Positions 34,957 to 44,285 of a stretch of DNA of 64,000 bases are shown here, one piece after another (the first letter of the stretch is position 1; each line of letters starts with the position of its first letter). The DNA lies in the NCBI RefSeq assembly GCF_003966695.1, contig NZ_AP018827.1, positions 2,150,501-2,214,500 of the forward strand. Reading direction: 5' to 3'. Made by a program: the position numbers and the translations under genes. Below the pieces are notes generated by a model. It was not told where the DNA came from, ran no database searches, and saw only the letters and a program-made list of their open reading frames with translations. The DNA comes from Asticcacaulis excentricus (GTDB taxonomy: Bacteria > Pseudomonadota > Alphaproteobacteria > Caulobacterales > Caulobacteraceae).

Positions 34957-36297
34957 CTATTCCTCGCGGAAGGCTCGGTTGAACTGATCGCTGAGGGGCT
35001 TAAGGATATAGCTTAGCACGCTGCGACGGCTGGTTTCGATCATCACCTCTACCGGCATCCCGGCAATCAGCCGTTCGTGCACCTCGGCTGGCAGATCGGT
35101 CGCCTTCAAACGAAGCCGCGCCCGGTAAAATCCGGCCCCCGTTTTCTCATCGATTTCCACGTCGCCGGAGACCGTATCCACGGCACCGCGGGCTTCGGGC
35201 GTTGTATGGCTGTTGAAGGCTGTGAAGCGGATAAAAGCACGCCCGCCCACCTGTACCTGATCGATGCTTTGTGGCGGAACACGGGCTTCCACGATCAGGT
35301 CGTCGGCCTCAGGCACAATCACCATCAGCGGCTCGGCGGGCCGCACGACACCGCCAATCGTATGAATGGCGATCTGCTGCACTTCCCCGTCCACGGGCGC
35401 GCGAATGTCAACGCGGCTGAGAACGTCCTGTGTGGAGACCCGCCGCTCACGCAGTTCCGCCAGCTTAGCATCGGTCTCCTTCAGGTCGGTCATCACCTCG
35501 GCGAGATGCGTTGAATCGAGTTGCATCAGTTGCAGGCGCAGTTCCGAATTCTGGTTATTAACGCGAGCGATTGAGGCCTCGGCCTGACCCCGGTCGCCAC
35601 TCAGACGCTCGACCATGATCAGCAACTCATTGAGCCGTGACAAAGGTGCATAGCCTTTGCTGTGCAGCTCTCTCACCCCGACCAGTTGCTGCTGCACCAG
35701 ACGGATCTGTTCAGTTTGGGAGGCAATCTGCGCCCTCAGCCCAACGATTTGGTTTTCGTTCTGAGCAATCTGCTCCCGCAGTTGCGCGCCTTTTTGTACC
35801 TTGCTGGCCAGACGCTCCCTCATCAGGCGGCGTTCGGTCGTCAGAATAGCGGCAAACTCGGTATTGTCAGGTACACTGGCCGGCGGGGACAGATCGCTGC
35901 GGTTGTCTCGTTCAGCCTCAAGCCGCGCCTTACGCGCCATGAGCTGCCACAACTGGCTGCGAACCGCATTGTCGCTGGCCCCGGCCTGTGTCGCGTCCAG
36001 ACGTAGCAAAACCTGTCCGGCCTTCACCTTCTGGCCCTCGCGCACAAGGATTTCACTCACAATCCCGCCGTCGCGGTGCTGGATGCGCTTGGTACTCGAT
36101 TCCACCGATATGCGGCCCGGCGCCAGTACGGCACCGGAAATCTGGGCCACAGAGCCCCAGACGAAAACGGTCAAAAAGAGAATGGTGACAAGGGCGTATC
36201 CGAGACGGACCTGTCTTTTCAAGCTGAAATAGCCGGAGGCGTGCGGGGGCAGGGGCTTATCACCCTGATGTATCGAGGGGCTCGGCATATCACTCAC
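34957..36297 (-). CDS. Type I secretion membrane-fusion protein (HlyD/PrtE family)
   Basis: 446 residues. One transmembrane segment near residues 30-50 (VRLGYALVTILFLTVFVWGS), the biotinyl-like half motif VLAPGRISVESSTKRIQHRD with GGIVSEILVREGQKVKAGQV, a long coiled coil (about 90-290), then the second lipoyl half with APVDGEVQQIAIHTIGGVV and a beta-barrel ending in MPVEVMIETSRRS. It bridges the inner-membrane ABC subunit and an outer-membrane channel. The channel gene is not in the window. Its start overlaps the end of the ABC gene by 8 bp, so the two are co-translated. Confidence 0.92.
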   Translation of the reverse strand: MSDMPSPSIHQGDKPLPPHASGYFSLKRQVRLGYALVTILFLTVFVWGSVAQISGAVLAPGRISVESSTKRIQHRDGGIVSEILVREGQKVKAGQVLLRLDATQAGASDNAVRSQLWQLMARKARLEAERDNRSDLSPPASVPDNTEFAAILTTERRLMRERLASKVQKGAQLREQIAQNENQIVGLRAQIASQTEQIRLVQQQLVGVRELHSKGYAPLSRLNELLIMVERLSGDRGQAEASIARVNNQNSELRLQLMQLDSTHLAEVMTDLKETDAKLAELRERRVSTQDVLSRVDIRAPVDGEVQQIAIHTIGGVVRPAEPLMVIVPEADDLIVEARVPPQSIDQVQVGGRAFIRFTAFNSHTTPEARGAVDTVSGDVEIDEKTGAGFYRARLRLKATDLPAEVHERLIAGMPVEVMIETSRRSVLSYILKPLSDQFNRAFREE

Positions 36298-38104
36298 CCT
36301 GGGCTCCCTTCACGACGCTGAGAGGCTTGGCACCGGCGGGTTGTGGCCGGGCTGGCGCGCTTTCGGGCATGACCTGACGCAATATCTCTTCGCGGGGTCC
36401 AAAGGCCTTCTGTTGGCCGTTGGCCAGTACCACAACCTTGTTGACCACCTGAAGCATCTTGGGGCGGTGTGCGATCATGATCACGATCGCGCCGCGGCGG
36501 CGGGCATTGGCAACCGCCGTGAGCAGGGCTTTTTCGCCTTCGGCATCCAGTGCCGAATTGGGTTCATCGAGCAGGATCAGAAACGGGTCGCCGTAAAGCG
36601 CACGGGCGAGACCGACACGCTGACGCTGACCGATCGACAGACGCGAGCCACGCGGGCCCAAATCTGTGTCGAACCCCTGTTCGAAGCCTTTGATGAAGGT
36701 CTCGATATCGGCCATCTGCGCGGCCTTCAGTATTTTTTCCGAAGTGGCGTCGGGCTGAAAACGACTGATGTTTTCCGCAAAGGTACCCGCAAACAGGTCC
36801 ACCTCCTGCGGCAGGTAGCCGAAGAAGCGCCCGACCGTGGCCTCATGCCACTGTTTGAGTTCAGCACCATCCAGTCGCACCGTGCCCTGCGCGATGGGCC
36901 ACACGCCCATTAAAGCCCGCGCCAGTGTCGATTTGCCCGATCCGCTGGGGCCAATAATGCCCAGCGCATCCCCCGCCGACAGTTCGAATTTGATGCCGTT
37001 CAGTATCAGCCGACGATCCGCGCCGGGGGCGGCGACATACAGGTTTTCGACCCGCAATTCACGCGACGGGGGCGGCAGTTCGGTGGTGGGTGTCAGGGGT
37101 ATGGTGGACAGTTTTTCCGATAGACGGCCATAGGCCTGCCGCGCATTGACGAAGGCACGCCAGTGACCAATCGCCAGTTCAACTGGAGCCAGAGCCCGAC
37201 CCAGCAGGATGGATGAAGCGATCATGACGCCCCCCGAAGCGTCACCGTGGATGACCAGCCACGCCCCAAGGCCGAGGGTCAGGGATTGTAGAGACATGCG
37301 GACAAAACGCGACATACCGCCATAGTGGGTCGCGCTGTCCGCAGACAGGATCACGGCGTCACCCGCCGCGTGGTGTTTCTGGCTCCATCGTGCCTTCAGG
37401 GGGTCGGCCATGCCGAGCGGAAACAGTGTCTCGGCGGCCTGACGTGCCGCCTCTATCTGCTGACTTGATTCCTGCATCCGCTCGGCGGCGTTTTTTTGCA
37501 GGGGTTTGGTTGCCCGCTCGGTCAGCCAGGTAATACCAGCCAGCAGTATGATGCCGAGAACGCCCAGCAACCCGATCAGCGGGTGCAACAGGAACATCAG
37601 GATCAGGAAGATGGGCGCAACGGGCAGGTCGAACAGCACCGATACGGCCGGGCTGGCGAGAAAGCTGCGCAACTGATCGAGATCGCGATAGGCCGGGATT
37701 TCACCGCTGCGCGCCACCGCAGGCAGCCCTGAACGGGCATGGATCAGGAACACAGCCTCCTTCAGGCCATCGTCAAACTGCCGGCCAATACGGGCGAACA
37801 GGCGCGAGCGGATACCTTCGAGCAAAGACTGAAAGCCGTAGAGGATCAGAACGATGAAGGTAACGGCCAGAAGCGTGGGTACACTGTGGCTGGGGATGAC
37901 GCGGTCATAGACCTCCAGCATGTAGAGCGAGCCAGTCAGCATAAGCAGGGTGATGAACAGGCTGAACACTCCGGCGGCGATGAAAGCCGGACGCGCCACT
38001 TCCAAGGCGTCACGGATCAGGCTGTAATTGTGCCCCGCACCTTCGTCCTTGCCGTCGAACAAGCGCGTTGCCCGATGCCACTGCTGATTTAGCCACCGTA
38101 ACAC
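36290..38104 (-). CDS. Type I secretion ABC transporter (PrtD/RsaD family)
   Basis: 604 residues. Six-helix membrane domain (about 35-330) without a C39 peptidase domain, then an ATPase: Walker A GPSGSGKS (about 383-390), signature LSIGQRQRVGLARAL (about 487), Walker B FLILLDEPNSALD (about 507) and the switch IAHRP. PrtD-type exporters secrete serralysins and S-layer RTX proteins. The RTX protease downstream on the same strand is the obvious cargo. It is the first gene of a two-gene pump operon. Confidence 0.93.
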   Translation of the reverse strand: MLRWLNQQWHRATRLFDGKDEGAGHNYSLIRDALEVARPAFIAAGVFSLFITLLMLTGSLYMLEVYDRVIPSHSVPTLLAVTFIVLILYGFQSLLEGIRSRLFARIGRQFDDGLKEAVFLIHARSGLPAVARSGEIPAYRDLDQLRSFLASPAVSVLFDLPVAPIFLILMFLLHPLIGLLGVLGIILLAGITWLTERATKPLQKNAAERMQESSQQIEAARQAAETLFPLGMADPLKARWSQKHHAAGDAVILSADSATHYGGMSRFVRMSLQSLTLGLGAWLVIHGDASGGVMIASSILLGRALAPVELAIGHWRAFVNARQAYGRLSEKLSTIPLTPTTELPPPSRELRVENLYVAAPGADRRLILNGIKFELSAGDALGIIGPSGSGKSTLARALMGVWPIAQGTVRLDGAELKQWHEATVGRFFGYLPQEVDLFAGTFAENISRFQPDATSEKILKAAQMADIETFIKGFEQGFDTDLGPRGSRLSIGQRQRVGLARALYGDPFLILLDEPNSALDAEGEKALLTAVANARRRGAIVIMIAHRPKMLQVVNKVVVLANGQQKAFGPREEILRQVMPESAPARPQPAGAKPLSVVKGAQGE

Positions 38105-38211
38105 GCCTTTGAACCCCCGGTCCTCTCAACCCTGACCTTTTACCCACATACGGACGCTTAAGGCATAATGCAAATGCCAAACATATGCGATGACGAAGTG
38201 AATGATAGTCT

Positions 38212-39570
38212 TTAAACCGGGCTCGCCCTGTCGTTGTCGCGGCGCAGATCGGGCGGGTAAAATATGGATTGTCGCGCAAAGTCCGGATAAAGCTCTACGA
38301 AGGCTCTCAGTTCTGCATCGCGGCGCTCATACTCTTCCGGCCGGTGGTCCGCCCGGCGTGACTGACCTTCCTTGTGCAGCAGAGTTGCCTCCGGCGCATA
38401 GATCGCCTTGAGCCCGACCCGGCGCACCTTGAGGCACAGATCGATATCATTGAGACTGACCGGAAAACGCGCTTCGTCAAAGCCGCCGACCTGATCAAAG
38501 AGATCTCGGCGGATCATCAGGCAGGCCCCTGTCACCGCATCGACCTCACCGGCAACGGACAGATAGGGATGCGTGCGCCACAGACTTTCCGGCACACCGC
38601 GCCAGGGATGACCGGGGCCGGGTATCAAATGTGTCGCCACCCCGGCGTGTTGCAGGTCCCTCGATTCATAAAGCAGGCGCGCACCGACGACACCGACATC
38701 TTCGCGCTCGGCAAATCCCGCCATGGCGTAAAGCCAGCTGCCATCCAGCGCTTCCACATCGTCATTAAGGAAGACGAGCAGCGGGTAGCGCGCGGCAGCG
38801 GCCCCCCGATTGCACAGGGTGGAAAAATTGAACGGAATATCCTGGCGAATGACGCGGATATGCGGCTTCATCGCGGCATCCTGCAACAGGGCAAGCATGG
38901 CCGGATCGGTTGCGCCATTGTCGATGATAATGACTTCGAAGGTAACGCCGTCGATCAGGCGCAGCGAGTCCAGACAGGCCCTCAGCAGGTCATGGCGCGT
39001 TTTGGTCGGGATGATAATCGAGACCTCTGGACGGCGCTTTGGTCTGAGCGACTGTTCGGCCAGACGCGGGCTCAGAGACAGCGGCGGTGTCTCTGCGCTA
39101 CGGGCAAGACTGATACCGATGGCGCTGCCCATCCGGTGGGTTAACAGGTGGCGGGCCACGGTCAGCCATCGTCCGGGGCGCCCCGCAAGCCGCAGGCCCT
39201 TGGCGGCATAGAGCCCCAACCTTTTGAAGACGCCCATCCGCTGCATGGATAGGGTGACCTCATCGGGTGTCAGTGACCCGATCAGCCGGTAGTAAAGCTT
39301 GTATTCGCCGCGTGGCAAAAACAGAAAGGTACCACTGTCACCGCCCGGATAGATGACCACCCGGCGCAAGGTGTCGATATCCGTAAACTCCAGCTCAAGA
39401 CCTTTGGAAGCCTGCACGCTGTAAAGGCCACTGAGCCAAAACAGGTTGCGCCCTGGTGAAGGGACGCTCAGATCGCCTTCGGCCCCGAAAACGGCGCTTT
39501 GAAAATCCAGAGTCAGGTCCGGTGCGGTGTGGATATACATGCGGTTTAAATAGCGTGGCCCCTGATCCAA
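38212..39570 (-). CDS. Family 2 glycosyltransferase (rhamnosyltransferase-like) with N-terminal extension
   Basis: 452 residues from TTG 39570; the frame is open back to the murI stop (39622-39624), and ATG 39540 is another option, so the start is uncertain. Residues about 1-110 form a beta-rich domain (NRMYIHTAPDLTLDFQSAVF) often found before GT2 domains. From about 183 comes the GT-A fold: VSIIIPTKTRHDLLRACLDS, EVIIIDNGATD, FLNDDVEALDGSW, CLMIRRDLFDQVGGFDE and NDIDLCLKVRRVG. Likely a polysaccharide or glycoprotein transferase. Its location between murI and the RTX pump is comparable to glycan genes near the Caulobacter S-layer locus. Confidence 0.82.
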   Translation of the reverse strand: MDQGPRYLNRMYIHTAPDLTLDFQSAVFGAEGDLSVPSPGRNLFWLSGLYSVQASKGLELEFTDIDTLRRVVIYPGGDSGTFLFLPRGEYKLYYRLIGSLTPDEVTLSMQRMGVFKRLGLYAAKGLRLAGRPGRWLTVARHLLTHRMGSAIGISLARSAETPPLSLSPRLAEQSLRPKRRPEVSIIIPTKTRHDLLRACLDSLRLIDGVTFEVIIIDNGATDPAMLALLQDAAMKPHIRVIRQDIPFNFSTLCNRGAAAARYPLLVFLNDDVEALDGSWLYAMAGFAEREDVGVVGARLLYESRDLQHAGVATHLIPGPGHPWRGVPESLWRTHPYLSVAGEVDAVTGACLMIRRDLFDQVGGFDEARFPVSLNDIDLCLKVRRVGLKAIYAPEATLLHKEGQSRRADHRPEEYERRDAELRAFVELYPDFARQSIFYPPDLRRDNDRASPV

Positions 39571-39621
39571 GTCGAGGTAAAAGCCCTGAATTGCAATCGG
39601 GAAGGAAGTTGCATCTGCGCT

Positions 39622-40479
39622 TCAGGCGGACAGGCTCTCGAACGTCACGGGCGCGCCCCAGAAGGCTTCGACGATGCGCGATTGCGGGCCGGGCTCGCCC
39701 GTCGTCAGGAAGCGGCGCAGGCCGGACGTGCCGATCTGATAGTCCGGGTGGCGGGCCACATAGCGTTCGAGCGCATCGGCGACCGAAGACGGCTGATGGA
39801 TCAGCGGCGTGCCTTCGGGCAGGGCGGCCTTAAACAGGTCCCCGATGATCTCATAATGCGTGCAGCCCAGTATGGCGCGGTCGGGATAGCGTCCGATGCG
39901 AGTTTTGAGCGCCTGCACACGGCTTTCGACCACGGCCTTCAACTTGTCTTCGCTTTCGCCGGCCTCGATCATGCCGGCCAGCCCGATACAGGGTTCGCTG
40001 AACACCGCCAGGTCCTGACGGCGTTTGTCGATCTCAATCTCATAGACGCGCGAGCGTGCCGTTGCCGTGGTGCAGAAGATGCCCAGCACATCGACATTCT
40101 CGACCTTGGGGCCGCGGCGTTCGGCCTCGTGCTCCCACGGCAGGCCGGTGGCTGCTTCGATGGTCGGAACGATGATCCCCAGCACATTGACGGCTCTGCC
40201 CGCGGTCTGGCGATAACCGGCTAACCAGCTCGATTGCAGGCGGCGCAGCGCCACGGCCGATGCGGTATTGCAGGCCAGAACGACCAGAGAGGCCCCGGCC
40301 TCGAACAGGGTTTCGCAGCCCTGACGCGTCAGTTCAACGATCTCTTCACCGGAGCGTTCGCCATAGGGGGCGTGCCTCTGATCGCCGAGATAGATGAAAT
40401 CGGCCCGCGGCATCCGGTCCACCAGCGCCCGGTGAATGCTCAACCCGCCGACGCCTGAATCGAAAACCCCAATAGCCAT
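39622..40479 (-). CDS. murI: Glutamate racemase
   Basis: 285 residues. It opens with IGVFDSGVGGLSI (Asp7, Ser8) and YLGDQRHAPYGERS, has the two catalytic cysteines in LACNTA (Cys70) and LGCTHYE (Cys206, with His208), and HQPSSVADALERY near the C-terminus. It makes D-glutamate for peptidoglycan in the cytoplasm. It is divergent from the M3 peptidase gene; the 173-bp gap 40480-40652 must contain both promoters. Confidence 0.96.
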   Translation of the reverse strand: MAIGVFDSGVGGLSIHRALVDRMPRADFIYLGDQRHAPYGERSGEEIVELTRQGCETLFEAGASLVVLACNTASAVALRRLQSSWLAGYRQTAGRAVNVLGIIVPTIEAATGLPWEHEAERRGPKVENVDVLGIFCTTATARSRVYEIEIDKRRQDLAVFSEPCIGLAGMIEAGESEDKLKAVVESRVQALKTRIGRYPDRAILGCTHYEIIGDLFKAALPEGTPLIHQPSSVADALERYVARHPDYQIGTSGLRRFLTTGEPGPQSRIVEAFWGAPVTFESLSA

Positions 40480-40652
40480 GTTTGTTTTCCCTTACGCAAC
40501 CACTCGGCAACGCCGAAAATGAGTGTCCTCTCGTCTATAGACCCGCGCCCTTGTCGCCAGCAAGGGTACATGCTTAGATGATTGCGAATGGAACGGATTT
40601 GGCGGCGCTGGGCGTTTATGCCGGAGTCCATAATCGTATTCAGGAGCAGCAG

Positions 40653-42764
40653 ATGGAAATGGATCGTCGCATGGTGATCGGGTTAATGACTTCGGCCGGG
40701 CTGATGCCGGGCGTCGCTCTGGCGGCTACGGGCGCGTCGGCGCTGACGGTGGAATGGACCGGCCCCTATGGCGGCATCCCTCCCTTCGATAAGGTCAAGA
40801 TCGCAGATTTCGAAGCGGCGTTTGACGCGGCCATGACCGCGCAGCGTCAGGAAATTGCGGCGATTACGCAAAACAAGGCCGCGCCCACCTTTGAAAATAC
40901 GGTCGTCGCGCTTGAGCGGTCGGGACAGGAGATGGAGCGCGTGTCCACGCTCTATGGTGTGTGGAGCGGGGGCCTGTCCACCCCGGAGCTTCAGGCCATT
41001 GCCAAGCGCCTGTCGCCCAAGCTGGCGGCCTTTGGCGATGAGATCAATCAGAACGAAGCGCTGTTTCAGAAGATCAAGAGCGTTTATGACCGCCGCGCCA
41101 CCTTCAAGCTGACGCCGGAGCAGGACCGCCTTCTGTGGGTCACCTATAACGGCTTTGTGCGCTCAGGCGCCGCCCTGACGCCGCAGGCCAAGGCGCGCGT
41201 CGCCGAAATCAACAAGGAACTGTCGGTGCTGTTCAACCAGTTTTCCGACAACCTGCTGCACGACGAAGAACAGGTGCTCTATCTCAGCAAGGATGAGCTG
41301 CCGGGCGTCCCTGACGGCTTTATGGCTTCGGCGGCCGCGTCGGCCAAGGCGGCGGGTAAGGATGGCCTCTATGCCATCCCGAACACCCGTTCGGCGATGG
41401 AACCGGTCACCACCTTCTGCACCAACCGCGCGACGCGCGAAAAGGTGTGGCGTCTGTTCGTCAATCGCGGCGACAATGGCGATCAGTGGGACAACAACGC
41501 CCTGATCAAGAAGATCCTCAAGCTGCGCGTCGAGCGCGCCAAGCTGCGGGGGTATAAGACGCACGCCCACTGGCGCGTTGAAAACGCCATGGCCAAGACG
41601 CCCGAAAACGCCATGCAATTGATGGAGTCGGTATGGCCGGCGGCGGTCAAGCGCGTGCACGAAGAGGTGGCCGATATGCAGAAGGTCGCCGATGCGGAGA
41701 AAGCCGGTATTACCATCGAGCCGTGGGACTACCGCTTCTATGCGGAGAAGGTGCGCAAGGCGCGCTACGACCTCGATGAGAACGAAATCAAGCCCTACCT
41801 GCAACTGGATAAGCTGGTCGAAGGTATGTTCTGGGCCGCCAGTCAGTCCTACGGGTTTACCTTCAAAAAGGTGGCCGGTCTGCCCGTCTTCCATGAGGAT
41901 GTGACGACCTACGAAGTGCTGCGCGACGGCAAGGTGTCGGGCCTGTTCTACTTTGATCCCTACGCACGCAAGGGCAAGCGCTCGGGCGCGTGGATGAACG
42001 CCTATCGCAGCCAGTCGAAAGAGGATGGTAAGGCGATCCTTCCGATTGTGTCGAACAATTCCAACTTTATCGAAGCCGCACCGGGTGAGCCCATCCTGAT
42101 CTCCTGGGATGACGCCACGACCCTGTTCCATGAGTTTGGCCATGCCATTCACGGCCTGTCGTCAAACGTTACCTATGCCTCGCTGTCGGGCACTTCGGTG
42201 GCGCGCGACTATGTGGAGTTCCCGTCGCAGGTCAATGAACGCTGGCTCTCGACCCCCGAGGTGCTGTCGCGCTTTGCCCTGCACTACAAGACAGGTGAGC
42301 CCATGCCGGCAGCCCTGCTGGAGAAGATCAAAAAGGCCGATACCTTCAATCAGGGCTTTGGCACGGTCGAATATCTGTCTTCGGCCCTGATCGATATGAA
42401 GTTGCACCTCGCCGGTGACGCCGATATCGACCCGGACGCATTTGAGCGCGAGGAACTGAACAAGCTCGGTATGCCGAAAGAGATCGTCATGCGCCACCGC
42501 ACGCCGCAGTTCGCGCACGTCTTCTCGTCCGACGGCTATTCGGCAGGTTACTACAGCTACCTGTGGGCCGATGTGGTGGCGGCGGACTGCTCCGAAGCCT
42601 TCGCCGAAGCGCCCAAGGGCTTCTACGATCAGACCGTGGCCGGGCGGATGCTCAAATACACCCTCAGCGTCGGCAACACCATCGACCCGGCGGAGGCCTA
42701 TCGTCAGTTCCGTGGCCGCGACGCCGACCCGAAGGCGCTGATGCGGGCACGCGGCTTCGCCTGA
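40653..42764 (+). CDS. dcp: M3-family metallopeptidase (peptidyl-dipeptidase Dcp-like), exported
   Basis: 703 residues from ATG 40653, seven bases after AGGAG; the longer frame from 40578 is unlikely. The N-terminus MEMDRRMVIGLMTSAGLMPG ending VALAATGA is a signal peptide with twin arginines, so Tat or Sec export to the periplasm is likely. The thimet-oligopeptidase-type catalytic motif is FHEFGHAIHG (His493, Glu494, His497), followed by a second Glu in DYVEFPSQVNE. It would trim dipeptides from short peptides. A strong terminator follows at 42786. Confidence 0.93.
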   Translation: MEMDRRMVIGLMTSAGLMPGVALAATGASALTVEWTGPYGGIPPFDKVKIADFEAAFDAAMTAQRQEIAAITQNKAAPTFENTVVALERSGQEMERVSTLYGVWSGGLSTPELQAIAKRLSPKLAAFGDEINQNEALFQKIKSVYDRRATFKLTPEQDRLLWVTYNGFVRSGAALTPQAKARVAEINKELSVLFNQFSDNLLHDEEQVLYLSKDELPGVPDGFMASAAASAKAAGKDGLYAIPNTRSAMEPVTTFCTNRATREKVWRLFVNRGDNGDQWDNNALIKKILKLRVERAKLRGYKTHAHWRVENAMAKTPENAMQLMESVWPAAVKRVHEEVADMQKVADAEKAGITIEPWDYRFYAEKVRKARYDLDENEIKPYLQLDKLVEGMFWAASQSYGFTFKKVAGLPVFHEDVTTYEVLRDGKVSGLFYFDPYARKGKRSGAWMNAYRSQSKEDGKAILPIVSNNSNFIEAAPGEPILISWDDATTLFHEFGHAIHGLSSNVTYASLSGTSVARDYVEFPSQVNERWLSTPEVLSRFALHYKTGEPMPAALLEKIKKADTFNQGFGTVEYLSSALIDMKLHLAGDADIDPDAFEREELNKLGMPKEIVMRHRTPQFAHVFSSDGYSAGYYSYLWADVVAADCSEAFAEAPKGFYDQTVAGRMLKYTLSVGNTIDPAEAYRQFRGRDADPKALMRARGFA

Positions 42765-42785
42765 TCAAGGTAGCGAAAGTGTCGT

Positions 42786-42821
42786 TAAAGGCCGGAACCT
42801 CTGATGGGGTTCCGGCCTTTG
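42786..42821 (+). terminator. Intrinsic terminator after the M3 peptidase gene
   Basis: AAAGGCCGGAACC and GGTTCCGGCCTTT form a 13-bp stem with a short loop; the second arm ends in TTT. It lies 22 bp after the stop codon. Confidence 0.85.
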
Positions 42822-42929
42822 TGTTCGGGCGCAGGTCGCGCTTGCGCCGCCATTATAAACAACTGACGATGTCCGTATTTCGGCCTGTCGGCTGAGGCGC
42901 AACACTGTCTCCACACATGGGAGGCTCAG

Positions 42930-43025
42930 ATGCGCGAACTCAAATCGACGGCGACGGTTATGATCATGGCCTTTGGATTTTGTGCCGCTCTGGTGGCCGG
43001 TCTTTCGGTAGGTCTGCCATATTGA
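42930..43025 (+). CDS. 31-residue single-span membrane peptide
   Basis: ATG 42930 follows GGGAGG at six bases, a strong ribosome site. The product starts MRELKSTATVMIMAFGF and continues as a hydrophobic helix with small residues (CAALVAGLSVGLPY). It has a positive N-terminus and one membrane span. I do not recognise it. It lies between the peptidase terminator and the radical-SAM gene, on the same strand as both. Confidence 0.5.
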   Translation: MRELKSTATVMIMAFGFCAALVAGLSVGLPY

Positions 43026-43058
43026 CGGCAACGTCTTTGGAACATATCATGAACAATT

Positions 43059-44285
43059 ATGAAGAAGACGCTCAAGGAACGCCTCGCCATCCTGTCTGAT
43101 GCCGCTAAGTACGATGCCTCCTGCGCCTCGTCCGGGACGTCGAAGCGCGATTCGTCCTCGGGCGGGCTGGGGTCCACCGAAGGGTCGGGTATCTGCCACG
43201 CCTACGCGCCGGACGGGCGTTGCATTTCGCTGCTGAAGATACTGATGACCAACTTCTGTATCTTCGATTGCGCCTACTGCATCAACCGCTCTTCCTCCAA
43301 TGTCGAGAGGGCGCGCTTTTCGCCGGACGAGGTGGTGTGGCTGACGCTGGAATTCTATCGCCGCAACTATATCGAAGGCCTGTTTCTCTCCTCAGGCATT
43401 ATCCGCAATTCCGATTACACCATGGAGCAGATGGTACGCATCGCCCGCGATCTGCGGCTGAAGCACGATTTTCGCGGCTATATCCATCTCAAAACCATCC
43501 CTGAAGCCTCTGCCGCCCTGATCGAGGAGGCGGGGCTCTATGCCGACCGTCTATCGATCAATATCGAGCTGCCGACCGATGCCGGTGTCGAGGCCTTCGC
43601 TCCGCAAAAGCACCCCGCCAATATCCGCCGCTCGATGGGTGAACTGAAACAGAAGATCGACGCGGCGTCCGAGCCCACCTACAAAAAGCGCCGCAAGCGC
43701 TTCGTGCCGGCGGGGCAATCGACCCAAATGATCATTGGTGCCGATCAGACGACGGACGCCACCATTCTGGGCTCCAGCGCCGGGCTCTACAGCCGTTTTC
43801 GGCTGCGGCGCGTCTATTATTCGGCCTTTTCGCCGATACCCGATGCCTCAAAAGTGCTCCCACTGATCAAGCCGCCATTGGTGCGCGAACATCGCCTCTA
43901 TCAGGCCGACTGGCTCTATCGCTTCTATGGGTTCGATATAGGTGAGATCACGGCGGGGCGGCCCGACGGGATGCTCGATCTGGAACTTGACCCTAAACTC
44001 GCCTGGGCGCTGGAAAACCGCGCGCGCTTCCCCGTCGATGTCAACCGCGCGGATAAGGAGATGCTGCTGCGCGTGCCGGGCTTTGGTGTGAAGGCGGTGC
44101 AGTCCATCCTCAGCGTGCGGCGCTTCCGGCGGCTGAAGCTGGAGGATTTGCAGCGGCTCAAGGTGTCGCTACGCAAGGTCAAGCCGTTTGTCGTCACCGC
44201 TGACTGGACGCCGGTGCGTCTGATTGACCGCGCCGATCTGCGCACCCTGTTTGCGCCTGAACCGCAGCAACTGGTGCTGCTATGA
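43059..44285 (+). CDS. Putative DNA modification/repair radical-SAM protein (UDG-linked family)
   Basis: 408 residues. The radical-SAM cluster motif is CIFDCAYC (Cys67, Cys71, Cys74). GRCISLLKILMTNF precedes it, and IHLKTIPEAS, DRLSINIELPTD and QMIIGADQTTD follow. A helix-hairpin-helix near the C-terminus (VNRADKEMLLRVPGFGVKAV) suggests DNA binding. This is the family usually described as 'putative DNA modification/repair radical SAM protein', found beside DUF4130/uracil-DNA-glycosylase genes. The reaction is not established. The next gene overlaps by 4 bp. Confidence 0.9.
   Translation: MKKTLKERLAILSDAAKYDASCASSGTSKRDSSSGGLGSTEGSGICHAYAPDGRCISLLKILMTNFCIFDCAYCINRSSSNVERARFSPDEVVWLTLEFYRRNYIEGLFLSSGIIRNSDYTMEQMVRIARDLRLKHDFRGYIHLKTIPEASAALIEEAGLYADRLSINIELPTDAGVEAFAPQKHPANIRRSMGELKQKIDAASEPTYKKRRKRFVPAGQSTQMIIGADQTTDATILGSSAGLYSRFRLRRVYYSAFSPIPDASKVLPLIKPPLVREHRLYQADWLYRFYGFDIGEITAGRPDGMLDLELDPKLAWALENRARFPVDVNRADKEMLLRVPGFGVKAVQSILSVRRFRRLKLEDLQRLKVSLRKVKPFVVTADWTPVRLIDRADLRTLFAPEPQQLVLL

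Noticed and set aside
41163-42152. 329-residue minus-strand frame inside the M3 peptidase gene
   Set aside because: Antisense shadow; the plus strand carries the full metallopeptidase with HEFGH motif.
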